64,000 nucleotides of DNA from Mesorhizobium sp. CU3 (GCF_006442965.1 NZ_VFWX01000001.1:372001-436000); one strand, 5' to 3'; positions 19,242 to 28,606 are shown, numbered from the stretch's first letter. The notes: generated from the sequence alone by a model not told the origin. Program-made: numbers and translations.

Positions 19242-20800
19242 GGAAAAAGAACGCTTTGAGCGTCTGTCGTCTCGATATGCGGATTGCAAAATAGATCGCG
19301 TTGCTTGCCCCAACGTGCCTGCATAAAGCGCGCATCCGCGCGGCGGGTTGCCAAGATCTCGGGCGTTGTCTCCAAGCCTCTGGTGGACGATTCACGATGA
19401 ATAATTCCGTCGGTCGGCACGACTATGACCCGCAGGCCCATAGAACGAACGCGGAGGCAATAGTCGACATCGTTCTGCTCGATCGGCAGACTGATCTCAT
19501 CGAAACCTTCGGCCGCATCGAAGACATCCCGGCGCGTGGCCATCAGCGCGCCGGTGACGACTTGGACGTTGCGTCGCGTGATCAAGGCGTGAAGATAACC
19601 CTTGGAATCTCCGCCAGCGCCACGCCAGGCGTGCTGGGCAGTACCTTCGGCGGGCCAAGTGAGAGCCATTCCGGCATGTTGCACCGTTCCGTCCGGATAC
19701 AGCAGGCGCGCGCCGACGACGCCAACCTCGGGCCGCACGGCGTTTGCAACCATCTTTTCGACCTCTCCGGGTCGCGTGATCTCAACATCATTGTTGATCA
19801 AAATGACAACATCTGCCGTGGTCGCCGCCACGCCCAGATTGACCATGCGAGCGAAGTTGAAGGGGCCTTTCACTTTCACCAGACGGGCGCGATGCTTCTT
19901 CTGAAGATCGGCGTAGGTCGCCAAGGTCTCCGCATGCGTGCTGTCGTGATCCACGATCACCACTTCTGGGTCCGGTCCCTGGAAAAAATCCAGAAAGCGC
20001 ACACACCGCCGCAAAAGCTCGGGCTGATCGCGATTTGGGATGATGACTGCAACTGAGGCTGTCAGTGGCAAGGCCGTGCCGCCAGCCGCCGAAGGCTCTG
20101 GCATTGGTGCCAGCAGATGCATGATCGGCTCGGTCAGGTGGGCGACCGTCAGAGAGTCGTTCGCCAACGCGCACAGCCAATCATGGAGCGAAGCTAGCGG
20201 CCCCGCCGGTCGCCGACGCAGAACAAGTTGCCGCGAAGCCATGAAGGCTGTTGCGATATAGTCCATTTGCTCGATCAGATCTGGGTCCCACCCTGGCAGG
20301 AAACAAGGTACGCCCATGCCGTCTGGGCCGACGCGGCGGTCATGATCGCAAACGATCAGGTCAGGCTGCTCGATCGCCGAGAGCTGGCCATTGAGCAAGG
20401 CGAACGCATCCGGATCGAAGGTTGTCCCGGCGGAAGCGAAAACCACATGGCTGCCGCGCCAGAGATGGTCCGCGCCGGCCTCCGACAGAACCGTCAGAGC
20501 CTCGAGCGCCGGTTCTAAGAACAGGCCCCGGAGGCCGAGGAAGTCGTCAGCATCCGGCAATTGGGCGGCATCGGCCCCTGTGACGATGATCTCGATATTG
20601 CGATAGTTCTGAGCGTTGAGCGACGCGAGCGTTTCTGTGAGCGCCTGCGCGCCGGCCTCTCGCGTATCGACGACGACCACGGTGATAAGGTGATTCCACA
20701 AGCCAATGGCCTGCGGCGTCTGCATTCTTTCGGCAAGCCTCTCCTGGCGCCATTTCTCATAGCCCGCGAGATCGACACTCTCTTGCGGGCTGTCGCTCAT
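19220..20800 (-). CDS. Glycosyltransferase family 2 (GT-A fold)
   Basis: About 526 residues. The GT-A domain begins at ASVAVIIPNRDQPELLRRCV; the DxD-like metal site is in VVILINNDVEI, and the acceptor region QNDVDYCLRVRSMGLRV follows. A second, degenerate GT2-like region occupies the N-terminal 250 residues (LITVVVVDTREAGAQ, then LASLNAQNYRNIEIIVTG). The ATG at 20800 overlaps the prfC stop by four bases, so translation is coupled to release factor 3. This is an odd pairing for a housekeeping gene. With the GT4 gene it probably builds a surface glycan. Confidence 0.85.
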   Translation of the reverse strand: MSDSPQESVDLAGYEKWRQERLAERMQTPQAIGLWNHLITVVVVDTREAGAQALTETLASLNAQNYRNIEIIVTGADAAQLPDADDFLGLRGLFLEPALEALTVLSEAGADHLWRGSHVVFASAGTTFDPDAFALLNGQLSAIEQPDLIVCDHDRRVGPDGMGVPCFLPGWDPDLIEQMDYIATAFMASRQLVLRRRPAGPLASLHDWLCALANDSLTVAHLTEPIMHLLAPMPEPSAAGGTALPLTASVAVIIPNRDQPELLRRCVRFLDFFQGPDPEVVIVDHDSTHAETLATYADLQKKHRARLVKVKGPFNFARMVNLGVAATTADVVILINNDVEITRPGEVEKMVANAVRPEVGVVGARLLYPDGTVQHAGMALTWPAEGTAQHAWRGAGGDSKGYLHALITRRNVQVVTGALMATRRDVFDAAEGFDEISLPIEQNDVDYCLRVRSMGLRVIVVPTDGIIHRESSTRGLETTPEILATRRADARFMQARWGKQRDLFCNPHIETTDAQSVLFPWSQPKR

Positions 20801-22389
20801 GCTGCCTTGTCGCGGACCTGGTAGTCCTTGACGGTGGCGAAGCGGATCGCCTTCCAGCGCTCGGCTTCGTAGTTGAGCGAGAAGGCGTGTTGCGCGAGGA
20901 ACACCGGGTCGTTGTCGAGGTCGCGGGCGATGTCGCCGCGATGCGCCTCGATGAAGCGCTGCACTTCCGCCTTGTCGTCTGCCGATATCCAGCGGCAGAC
21001 CGAAAAGCGCGACATCTCGAAATCCACCGGAAGCGTGTACTCGAAGTTCAGCCGCTCCTTCAGCACGTCGAGCTGCAGCGCGCCGACGACGCCGACGATG
21101 GCCGGCGAGCCGTCCTCGGGCGAGAACAGCTGCACGACGCCTTCCTCGGCCATCTGGTGCAGGGCTTCCTTCAGTTTCTTGGCCTTCATCGCGTCGCCCA
21201 AGCGGACGCGGCGCAGGATTTCCGGCGCGAAATTCGGCACGCCCCTGAAAAGAATCTCCTCGCCCTCGGTCAGCGTGTCGCCGATGCGCAGCGTGCCGTG
21301 GTTGGGAATGCCGACGACATCGCCGGCATAGGCTTCGTCGGCGGTGACGCGAGTGCGTGCGAAGAAGAATTGCGGCGCCGAGAGCGACATCGGCTTGCCG
21401 GTGCGCACCAGCTTGGCCTTCATGCCGCGCTCCAGCGTGCCCGAGCAGACGCGCACGAAGGCGATGCGATCGCGATGGTTGGGGTCCATGTTGGCCTGGA
21501 TCTTGAAGACGAAGGAGGTCATCTTCTCCTCCGTCGCTTCCACCGTGCGGGTGTCGGCCTCCTGCGCGCGCGGCGGCGGGCCGTAGGCGCCCAAAGCCTC
21601 GATCAGGTCGCGCACGCCGAAATTGCGCAGCGCCGAGCCGAAATAGACCGGTGTCAGATGGCCCTCTCGGAAAGCGTCGACATCGAGAGGGCGGCAAGCT
21701 TCCCGCGCGAGTTCCAGTTCCTCGATGAAGGCTTCGCGCTCATTGGCCGGCAAAAGCCCGGCAACGCGGTTGGAATCGGGGCCGTTGACCGGCGTGCGTT
21801 CCTGTTCCTCGTCGCCCCTGCGCACCGCGTTGAGCGCCAGATGGTAGGTGCCGGAAAAAGTCCTGCCGCGGCCGATCGGCCAGGTGATGGGCGCGGTGTC
21901 CAGCGCCAGCTTCTGTTCGATCTCGTCGAGGATTTCAAACGGATCGCGGCTCTCGCGGTCCATCTTGTTGACGAAGGTGATGATCGGGATGTCGCGCAGA
22001 CGGCAGACCTCGAACAGCTTCAGCGTGCGCGGCTCGATGCCCTTGGCGGCGTCGATGACCATGACGGCCGAATCCACCGCCGACAATGTGCGGTAGGTGT
22101 CGTCGGCGAAATCTTCGTGTCCAGGCGTGTCGAGCAGGTTGAAGACATTGCCTTCATATTCGAAGGTCATCACCGAGGTGACGACCGAGATGCCGCGCTC
22201 GCGCTCGATCTTCATCCAGTCGGAGCGCGTCTGGATACGGTCCTTCTTGGCCTTGACCTCGCCGGCAAGCTGGATGGCGCCGCCGAACAGCAGAAGCTTT
22301 TCGGTCAGCGTCGTCTTGCCGGCGTCGGGGTGGGCGATGATCGCGAAGGTGCGGCGGCGCGATACCGCCTGTTCGATGTCTTCTGCCAA
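20797..22389 (-). CDS. prfC: Peptide chain release factor 3
   Basis: A 530-residue GTPase that recycles RF1 and RF2 from the ribosome. The G1 motif AHPDAGKT is at 19-26, the G3 motif DTPGHEDFADDTYR and the G4 motif NKMD follow, and the C-terminal block FSVCRWIS is typical of RF3. The full length and start (MAEDIEQAVSRRRTFAIIAH) agree with the family. It is the first gene of a three-gene unit with two glycosyltransferases, its stop overlapping the GT2 start. Confidence 0.96.
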   Translation of the reverse strand: MAEDIEQAVSRRRTFAIIAHPDAGKTTLTEKLLLFGGAIQLAGEVKAKKDRIQTRSDWMKIERERGISVVTSVMTFEYEGNVFNLLDTPGHEDFADDTYRTLSAVDSAVMVIDAAKGIEPRTLKLFEVCRLRDIPIITFVNKMDRESRDPFEILDEIEQKLALDTAPITWPIGRGRTFSGTYHLALNAVRRGDEEQERTPVNGPDSNRVAGLLPANEREAFIEELELAREACRPLDVDAFREGHLTPVYFGSALRNFGVRDLIEALGAYGPPPRAQEADTRTVEATEEKMTSFVFKIQANMDPNHRDRIAFVRVCSGTLERGMKAKLVRTGKPMSLSAPQFFFARTRVTADEAYAGDVVGIPNHGTLRIGDTLTEGEEILFRGVPNFAPEILRRVRLGDAMKAKKLKEALHQMAEEGVVQLFSPEDGSPAIVGVVGALQLDVLKERLNFEYTLPVDFEMSRFSVCRWISADDKAEVQRFIEAHRGDIARDLDNDPVFLAQHAFSLNYEAERWKAIRFATVKDYQVRDKAA

Positions 22390-22512
22390 TTTCCGGAATC
22401 CTGTCTGTGGCGCGGGCTTCTAGCAGCGCTTACCCGGCATGTCGACAGTTTCGGGCAGATCGGCTCGGCCGGCAGGCATGGTCGCCGCCAATGACCAGGC
22501 GCCTGCCGACAT

Positions 22513-22749
22513 TCAGGCGTCGCCGTGCCCGCCGCGGCCGAACCTGGTGATCGACCGTATCTCGCCGCGCCCGATGCCGATGTCGCGCAACAGATGGTCC
22601 GGGAATTCGTCCAGCCTGGCCCGGTCCCTGCGAATGCGGAGGATTCGCGCGATGCTGCCTATGCCGTGGCGGCAGATTTCGATGGCCACGGCGAAGAAGC
22701 GCCCAAGCGCCGACCGATCGGCGACAAGTTCCTGTTCGAGGATGGTCAT
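22513..22749 (-). CDS. DUF1127 small protein
   Basis: About 78 residues. The C-terminal DUF1127 motif reads LDEFPDHLLRDIGIGRGEI, preceded by an amphipathic helix (RHGIGSIARILRIRRDRA). Small proteins of this family in alphaproteobacteria have been linked to phosphate metabolism and RNA turnover. Three ATGs lie close together. GGGAG sits eight bases before the one at 22749, so that start is preferred over 22764 and 22755. The gene stands alone between prfC and the DUF4242 gene. Confidence 0.82.
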   Translation of the reverse strand: MTILEQELVADRSALGRFFAVAIEICRHGIGSIARILRIRRDRARLDEFPDHLLRDIGIGRGEIRSITRFGRGGHGDA

Positions 22750-22836
22750 GGTCATATCTCCCATTGGTTTGAACGATGATATCGGGAGAGCCGTTGAGTG
22801 GCCCTCCCAAGCGGTTTCTTGAAGGTCTGCGCCCGG

Positions 22837-23118
22837 TCAGGCGGCGGCGTAGGCCGTCGTCGGATCGAACAGGCGCTTGACCTCGGTGACCTTGGTCGCC
22901 GGGAAGCCGCTCATCTTGGCGTGGCGCTGGATGATCGCTTCGTCCTTGGCGAGGTAGACGCAGAAGGTCTTGTCGTCCGTAACAAAGGATTCGACCCACT
23001 GGATGTCGGGGCCGAGCTCGGCCAGGACGGCGTTCGAGGCCTTGGACGCATCGCGAAGCTGCTCGCGCTCGAAGGTGCCGACCTTAGGAATTTCCCTTTC
23101 GATGATGTACTTATGCAT
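22837..23118 (-). CDS. DUF4242 small protein
   Basis: A 93-residue protein starting MHKYIIEREIPKVGTFERE and containing IQWVESFVTDDKTFCVYLA and KDEAIIQRHAKMSGFP, the hallmarks of DUF4242. The fold is ferredoxin-like, and one characterised relative binds nickel. AAGGAG precedes the ATG. It is divergent from the winged-helix/TPR regulator, separated by about 200 bp, which suggests that the regulator controls it. Confidence 0.82.
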   Translation of the reverse strand: MHKYIIEREIPKVGTFEREQLRDASKASNAVLAELGPDIQWVESFVTDDKTFCVYLAKDEAIIQRHAKMSGFPATKVTEVKRLFDPTTAYAAA

Positions 23119-23315
23119 GTCGCAATCTCCTTGACCTGGGGTTCAATGCCCCGGCACCAGATCGGTGCCGGTGACATGCCCGGTGCCGCTGAGCTAAACT
23201 GCAGCTTGGCTCGCCAGGCAGGTGGAGAATTACGGAAGAGGCGGCCGACAGTCCTTACGCCGACCTTATCTTGTTCTGATCTTTTGCCCGATTGTCGTTA
23301 CAGGAATTGCAGCCG

Positions 23316-25130
23316 ATGGGACTCTATTGCTTCGGCAACTTCGAACTTAGCGAGGATACCCGCGCGCTTCGTCTCGCCGGAAGGGAGATCGAGGTGCAGC
23401 CCCTGGTCTTCGATTTTCTCGCCGTTCTGCTGCGGCACCAGGACCGCGCCCTGAGCAAGGACGAATTGTTCGAAACGCTGTGGCCGGACGTGACGGTGAC
23501 CGAGGCCTCCTTGCAGCGGGTCGCGAGCCTTGCCCGCAGCGTCCTTCGCCGGGGCGGCCTGGAGACGGCGCTGCGTAACCTGCCGCGGTTCGGCTACCGG
23601 ATTTGCCTCGATCAGCCGGCAGTCTCGGAAAACAAGGCCGCTCCGCCCGGCGAGGTGAGCAAGTCTTCGAGCCCCGGCTCGCCAATCCTATTGGCACGCG
23701 CGGCCGTTGCAGCCCGAAAATGGCGTGAGGCCGCGGCCTCCTTCGCCGAAGCAGACGCCACCAACGAGTTGCTGACGGCCGATCTCGAAGAATGGGCACT
23801 GGCGCTGGAATGCATGGGGCGGCCGTCAGAAGCAATCCCGCTCCTGACGCGCGCAGTGACGGAATACGGCGTCGCCGGCGAACGCCTGCGCGCGGCTTCC
23901 CCGGCAATCACCCTTGCCATGATCCATCTGGAAAGAGGAGAGCTTGCCGCGGCCAAGGGTTGGCACAAGCGCGCCGCGCAGCTGATCGACAAAGCAACCG
24001 AGAGCAGGGAGCATGGCCTCTGGTGCTGGATGGGCGCGCGCATCATGGGCGCGGATGCCGAGCCGGAGCGTGCGCTTGCCCTTGCCGAGCAAGCTTTCGA
24101 GGTCGGCAAGAACCTCGAAGACCCGGTTGTCGAGTCGCTCGGCCTCATCTATCGCGGCTTCTTCAAGCTTTGCCTTGGGGAAACAAAATCCGGGCAGGAA
24201 GACCAGGATTTTGCTGCGGCGCTTGGGCTCTCCAGCGATGTCGACCCGATCGTCGGCGGAATTCTCTATTGCAACATTCTCTGGGCCTGCCGAAATTTCG
24301 GCGACTGGACGAGAGCCAACCAATGGACCCTCAGCTATGAGGGCTGGTGCAGAGGACACGGGCTGGAGGAACTCACAGGCTCGTGCCGGCTGCATCGGGC
24401 CGAGGTGCTCGGCGTTCATGGCACGCTGAAAGAAGCGGAGACGCTGGTGCGTGCGGCGCTCGACCAACTTGCGCTCGACGCGCCTTGGGCCACGGGCGAT
24501 GCGCTGCGCGTCCTGGGTGACATTCACCTTGCCGCCGGCGATTTCGCTGAGGCGGAAACAGCCTATCGCGCGTCCCACGCCGCGGGCTGGGACCCACAGC
24601 CTGGCCTTGCGCTGCTGCAGCTCGAGCAGGGGCAGGCAGAGGCCGCTTTCAGCGCGCTCGAGCGGTCCCTGGTTGGGAGCCGCTGGCCAACCCTGCAGCG
24701 GCGCGGCATGGTGCTTGCCACGCTCGCCAAGGTGGCGGCGCGGACCGACCGGCTGGAGCGCGCGAAGCAGGTGATTGCCGAACTGGAAAGCGATCCGCAG
24801 CGCTGGCCGATGGCCTCGATCCGGGCGCTGGCCGCCGAGGCCAAGGCGGAACTGTTTATGCGGGAAAATCGCTTCACCGAAGCGGTGCTGGAGCTGCAGA
24901 TCGCATGCTCGCACTGGGCCGACATCGGCTCGCCGACCAGTTGCGCGGACGCCAGGCTTTCGCTCGCGGCGCTTCTCATCCAGCTCGGCGATCGAACCGG
25001 CGCGGAACTCGAGCTTGGCAGCGCCCTGGCTTGTGCGAGAAAGGTCGACTCGTCACGGCTCATGCGGCGCTGCGAAGAGCTGACGGCCCTACTTGGCGGC
25101 GCGCGGAGGGCAGCGTTGGGCAGCGCGTAG
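23316..25130 (+). CDS. Winged-helix regulator with TPR-like sensor
   Basis: About 604 residues. The N-terminal 100 residues form an OmpR-type winged helix (LYCFGNFELSEDTRALRLAG, then LSKDELFETLWPDVTVTEAS and RFGYRI). The remaining 480 residues are alpha-helical repeats of TPR type (for example LADAERLG-like helices and GDFAEAETAYRASHAAGWD). There is no receiver domain and no membrane span, so it is not a ToxR/CadC protein. The ATG at 23316 follows AGGA; a TTG at 23292 is an alternative. It probably senses a ligand or partner through the repeats and regulates its divergent DUF4242 neighbour. Confidence 0.8.
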   Translation: MGLYCFGNFELSEDTRALRLAGREIEVQPLVFDFLAVLLRHQDRALSKDELFETLWPDVTVTEASLQRVASLARSVLRRGGLETALRNLPRFGYRICLDQPAVSENKAAPPGEVSKSSSPGSPILLARAAVAARKWREAAASFAEADATNELLTADLEEWALALECMGRPSEAIPLLTRAVTEYGVAGERLRAASPAITLAMIHLERGELAAAKGWHKRAAQLIDKATESREHGLWCWMGARIMGADAEPERALALAEQAFEVGKNLEDPVVESLGLIYRGFFKLCLGETKSGQEDQDFAAALGLSSDVDPIVGGILYCNILWACRNFGDWTRANQWTLSYEGWCRGHGLEELTGSCRLHRAEVLGVHGTLKEAETLVRAALDQLALDAPWATGDALRVLGDIHLAAGDFAEAETAYRASHAAGWDPQPGLALLQLEQGQAEAAFSALERSLVGSRWPTLQRRGMVLATLAKVAARTDRLERAKQVIAELESDPQRWPMASIRALAAEAKAELFMRENRFTEAVLELQIACSHWADIGSPTSCADARLSLAALLIQLGDRTGAELELGSALACARKVDSSRLMRRCEELTALLGGARRAALGSA

Positions 25131-25200
25131 CCGCTTCTCCCCATTGTCGAGCCTGTGCCATGATCAGGTGACGGCGTGTAATTAGACAGGGGACGAATAA

Positions 25201-25467
25201 GTGCATAGCGAGTCGGTAGAAATATATTCGGACCAGACCAACGCGGCCATCATGCGGCATCCGGGTCGTCGTTTCCCTGGAGTCCTCATTCAGGGCGACT
25301 CGCTCTACATCCTTTGCCGGAAAGCGGATGACGCCTGCGCGGCGATCGGACGAGGACATCCAGGTTTTGAAGAGGCCAACGAATTGCGAAACAGTTTGTG
25401 GGCTTATCTCAATCACTACAAGGTCGTGCTGACCGAGCACGATCTCCCCCTACCTTTCAGTCATTAG
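25201..25467 (+). CDS. Small conserved hypothetical protein (DUF6959-like)
   Basis: An 88-residue protein starting at GTG after AGGGGACG. EIYSDQTNAAIMRHPGRRFP and GVLIQGDSLYILC are distinctive; from memory they resemble the DUF6959 family, but I am not certain. It has no signal peptide or membrane span. It lies seven bases ahead of the amine oxidase, so the two are probably cotranscribed. Confidence 0.65.
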   Translation: MHSESVEIYSDQTNAAIMRHPGRRFPGVLIQGDSLYILCRKADDACAAIGRGHPGFEEANELRNSLWAYLNHYKVVLTEHDLPLPFSH

Positions 25468-25474
25468 GCAAGAC

Positions 25475-26545
25475 ATGAGCAGTCCAAAGCAAGTCATCGT
25501 CATCGGCGCCGGCATTATCGGCGCCTCGATCGCCTGGCACCTGGCGAAGGCCGGGGCGCGGGTGACGGTCGTCTCGGAAAGCGGCGCCGGCGGCGTCGCC
25601 ACGCCCAATTCCTTCGCCTGGATCAACGCCAGCTGGGGCAACCCGGAGATCTATTTCCGGCTGCGCATGCGCGCCATGGCCGAATGGAAGCGCTTGGCAG
25701 GCGAGCTGCCCGGGCTGCCGGTCGCCTGGTGCGGCGGGCTGTGCTTCGACCTGCCGCCGGACAGGCTCGAAGCCTTCGCAGCCGAGCATTCGTCATGGGG
25801 CTACGGCATCGAACGGGTCGACGCCAGGCGGGCGGCGGAAATCGAGCCCAATCTCGTCGCGCCGCCCGCCTTCGCCGTCCATGTAGCGGAAGAAGGCGTC
25901 GCCGAGCCGGTGGCGACCGCCAAGGCGCTGCTGGCCGATGCCGAACGGCTCGGCGCGCGGGTGGCGACCGGGACGGTCGAGAGGCTGACCTTCGGCGACG
26001 GCAAGGTCACAGGCGTGGTCGTTTCGGGCGAAACCATCGGCGCCGACGAAATCGTCGTCGCGGCGGGTACAGGCGCCCCGGCCATCGTCGCCACCGCCGG
26101 TATTGTGCTGCCGATGGAGACGCCGCCGGGCCTCATCGTGCATTCGCGGCCATACAAAAAGCTGCTCAACGGGCTGGTGCATGGCGAGCTGCATCTGCGC
26201 CAGACGGAAGAGGGCCGCATCATCGCCGGTTCCGATTTCGCCGGCGGCGATCCAGGTGAGAACCCGGACGCGACGGCGCGCGACGTGTTCGCGGCGGCGA
26301 AGGCGGCCTTGCGCGGTGCCGAGGGGCTGGAGCTCGATTTTCACACCATCGGCTACCGCCCGACGCCGATCGACGGTTTTCCGGTCATCGGCCGGCCCAG
26401 GGATCTCGGCGGTCTTTACATCGCCGTCATGCATTCCGGCATCACGCTTGCCGCAGCGGTCGGCCTGTTCGCCACCCGGGAAATCCTGCAAGGCGAACGC
26501 AATGTGCTGCTCGCGCCATACGGGCTGGAACGGTTCGCTCAGTAG
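25475..26545 (+). CDS. FAD-dependent amino-acid/amine oxidase (DAO family)
   Basis: A 356-residue flavoprotein. The FAD site VIVIGAGIIGASIAWHLAKA is at 7-26 and the C-terminal FAD loop reads GYRPTPIDGFPVIGRP, ending in HSGITLAAAVG. The fold is that of D-amino-acid, sarcosine and glycine oxidases. There is no GcvT domain, unlike the flavoprotein at 5.6 kb. It follows the small hypothetical gene closely and is convergent with the glutamine amidotransferase pair. The substrate is probably an amino acid or secondary amine. Confidence 0.85.
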   Translation: MSSPKQVIVIGAGIIGASIAWHLAKAGARVTVVSESGAGGVATPNSFAWINASWGNPEIYFRLRMRAMAEWKRLAGELPGLPVAWCGGLCFDLPPDRLEAFAAEHSSWGYGIERVDARRAAEIEPNLVAPPAFAVHVAEEGVAEPVATAKALLADAERLGARVATGTVERLTFGDGKVTGVVVSGETIGADEIVVAAGTGAPAIVATAGIVLPMETPPGLIVHSRPYKKLLNGLVHGELHLRQTEEGRIIAGSDFAGGDPGENPDATARDVFAAAKAALRGAEGLELDFHTIGYRPTPIDGFPVIGRPRDLGGLYIAVMHSGITLAAAVGLFATREILQGERNVLLAPYGLERFAQ

Positions 26546-26580
26546 CGCCATCGACGGCGGATACTGCCGGTGAAGTGTCC

Positions 26581-27381
26581 TCAGCTTGCCAGCGCCAGTT
26601 CGGCTGCCGCAGGCGCGAAGGGCCGGATGCTCATGCTGTCCCTGGTCATGGTCACGAAACTGGACGGCGGGATAGCGTGCCAGGCGCGGCCATCGCGATC
26701 GAACGGTTCGGAGACGATGCAGCGGCCGACGCCCTTGGCGAAGGCGGCGGTATAGAGCGTCGGGGCATGATCGTCGGTGGCGTAACGAACGGCATGGAGC
26801 GCCTTTCCGTCGCTGAAGGCGGCGGTCAGTTTCAGGGACGGCTCGATGCCGGCGCGGCGCGAAGCCTCGATCACACGATGGGTCGCGCGCGACACCGCGC
26901 CTTGCGGATCCCGCGCCAGCCCTTCGTCGACCATGAGCAGGAAAAAGAGTTCGGAATCCGTGGTCCCCGCGAGCTGGTCGAACAACGGATCGGAGAGTGC
27001 GTTCTCGAGCGAACGGCGGATCCTTTCAAAGCCGCCGATCTGACCGTTATGCATGAACGACCAACGACCCGAGACGAAGGGATGGCAGTTCATGCGGCTG
27101 GTGGAGCCGCCGGTCGAGGCGCGCACATGTGCCAGGAACAGACCGGATTTTATCTGCCGGCCAAGGCTGCTGAGATTGGCATCCGACCAGGCCGGCAGAA
27201 TGTCGCGATAAAGACCGGGTTCCGGCCGGTCGCCATACCACGCAACCCCGAAGCCGTCGGCATTGGTCGCGGATCTCGCCTCACGCGCCTCGCGGCTCTG
27301 CACGATCAGCGAATGGGAGGGTGCGGCGATGACGTCTTCCAGGAAGATCGCGTCGCCAAGATAGGCAGCCCACCTGCACAT
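26581..27381 (-). CDS. Class II glutamine amidotransferase, copy 1
   Basis: About 266 residues. The ATG at 27381 gives MCRWAAYLG and places the catalytic nucleophile at Cys2; the longer open frame would bury it. The glutamine site is formed by FLAHVRAST and FMHNGQIGGF. It has only the glutaminase domain, as in YafJ and EgtC-type proteins, so the acceptor reaction is unknown. It shares roughly four fifths of its residues with the gene immediately upstream and is a tandem duplicate. A partner synthase is not evident. Confidence 0.88.
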   Translation of the reverse strand: MCRWAAYLGDAIFLEDVIAAPSHSLIVQSREAREARSATNADGFGVAWYGDRPEPGLYRDILPAWSDANLSSLGRQIKSGLFLAHVRASTGGSTSRMNCHPFVSGRWSFMHNGQIGGFERIRRSLENALSDPLFDQLAGTTDSELFFLLMVDEGLARDPQGAVSRATHRVIEASRRAGIEPSLKLTAAFSDGKALHAVRYATDDHAPTLYTAAFAKGVGRCIVSEPFDRDGRAWHAIPPSSFVTMTRDSMSIRPFAPAAAELALAS

Positions 27382-27538
27382 TGTCCTGTCATCCTCTGTT
27401 GAAGCGTTTTGAGCGCGCGAAATGATCTCCATTCGCGGCTCGTCGGGCGCTACAGATGACAGGGGCGCGCTTTGGCGTCCTTACGCCGCGCTTACGTTTT
27501 GCTGATCTTAGCCGAACATGGCAGCTCGGGATTTCGCT

Positions 27539-28336
27539 TCAGCCGACCAAAGCGAGCTTGTTTGCCGCGGGGGCAAACGGGCGGATCGCGATTGCGTCCC
27601 TCGTCATGGTCACAAAGCTGGCGGGAGGGATTGCCTGCCACTCGCCGCCTTCGCGGTCGAACGGCTCGGAGACGATGCAGCGGCCGCCATTGCGAAACAC
27701 GGAGGTGTAGAGCGTCGGCGCATGGTCGTCGGTGGCGTAGCGCACGGCGTAGAGCGCCTGTCCGTCCGAAAAGGCGGCCGTCAGTTTCAAAGCCGGCTCG
27801 ATGCCGGCGCGGCGGGAGGCCTCGACGACGCGGGCGGTGGCGCGCGAGACGGCGCCTTGCGGGTCGTCGCAAAGCCCTTCGTCGATCATGAGGAGAAAGA
27901 AAAGCTCGGAATCGGTGGTGCCCTCACGCTGGTCGAAAACGGCGTCGCAGAGCGAGTTTTCCAGCGCGCGGCGGATCTTTTCGAAGCCGCCTATCTGGCC
28001 GTTGTGCATGAACGACCAACGGCCGGAGATGAAAGGATGGCAGTTCATGCGGCTGGTGGCGCCGCCGGTCGAGGCGCGCACATGGGCGAGGAACAGGCCG
28101 GACCTGATCTGCCGGCAGAGACTTTTCAGATTAGGGTCCGACCAGGCCGGCAGGATATCGCGGTAGAGGCCGGGCTCCGGCCTGTCGCCATACCAGGCGA
28201 GGCCGAAGCCGTCGCCATTGGTCGGCGACTTGGCTTCCTGGGCGCAATGGCTCTGGGCAATCAGCGAGTGGCAGGGCGCGGTGATGATGTCTTCAAGGAA
28301 GACCGCTTCACCAAGATAGGCCGCCCACCGGCACAT
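27539..28336 (-). CDS. Class II glutamine amidotransferase, copy 2
   Basis: A 265-residue protein with the same features as the downstream copy: Cys2 in MCRWAAYLG, FLAHVRAST and FMHNGQIGGF. The copies differ mainly around residues 28-40 and at the C-terminus (ANKLALVG against AAELALAS). Both keep every catalytic motif, so both are probably active. The 157 bp between them contain no gene. It is followed upstream by the DUF6356 gene in the same direction, 15 bp away. Confidence 0.88.
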   Translation of the reverse strand: MCRWAAYLGEAVFLEDIITAPCHSLIAQSHCAQEAKSPTNGDGFGLAWYGDRPEPGLYRDILPAWSDPNLKSLCRQIRSGLFLAHVRASTGGATSRMNCHPFISGRWSFMHNGQIGGFEKIRRALENSLCDAVFDQREGTTDSELFFLLMIDEGLCDDPQGAVSRATARVVEASRRAGIEPALKLTAAFSDGQALYAVRYATDDHAPTLYTSVFRNGGRCIVSEPFDREGGEWQAIPPASFVTMTRDAIAIRPFAPAANKLALVG

Positions 28337-28351
28337 TCGCTTCTTCCGTCG

Positions 28352-28606
28352 TTACGCGCGATCCATCAGAGCCACCGGCTCCTTGACCGCATGCGAGCCT
28401 CTGTTGTGCGTCCGCTCATAGAGCTCGCGGACGATTCGGCTTGCCGTAGTCTCGAAGACAAATGGCAAGAAAGCGTGAACGAGCGCGGCGCCCGCGGCCA
28501 TCGACAGGCGCGAGCAGAACCAGGCGGCGAAGGCCATATGACCGAAATAGGTCTCGCCGACCTTCTCCGGGTGCGAGGTGAAAAGCGCGGTCAGCCTGGT
28601 CGTCAT
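28352..28606 (-). CDS. DUF6356-like small membrane protein
   Basis: About 84 residues starting MTTRLTALFTSHPEKVGETY. One or two hydrophobic segments follow (FGHMAFAAWFCSRLSMAAGA, then LVHAFLPFVF). It resembles the DUF6356 family, found widely in Rhizobiales; its function is unknown. A strong ribosome site (CTGGAGGGATC) fixes the ATG at 28606. It is divergent from the Lrp regulator and runs into the amidotransferase genes. Confidence 0.72.
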   Translation of the reverse strand: MTTRLTALFTSHPEKVGETYFGHMAFAAWFCSRLSMAAGAALVHAFLPFVFETTASRIVRELYERTHNRGSHAVKEPVALMDRA

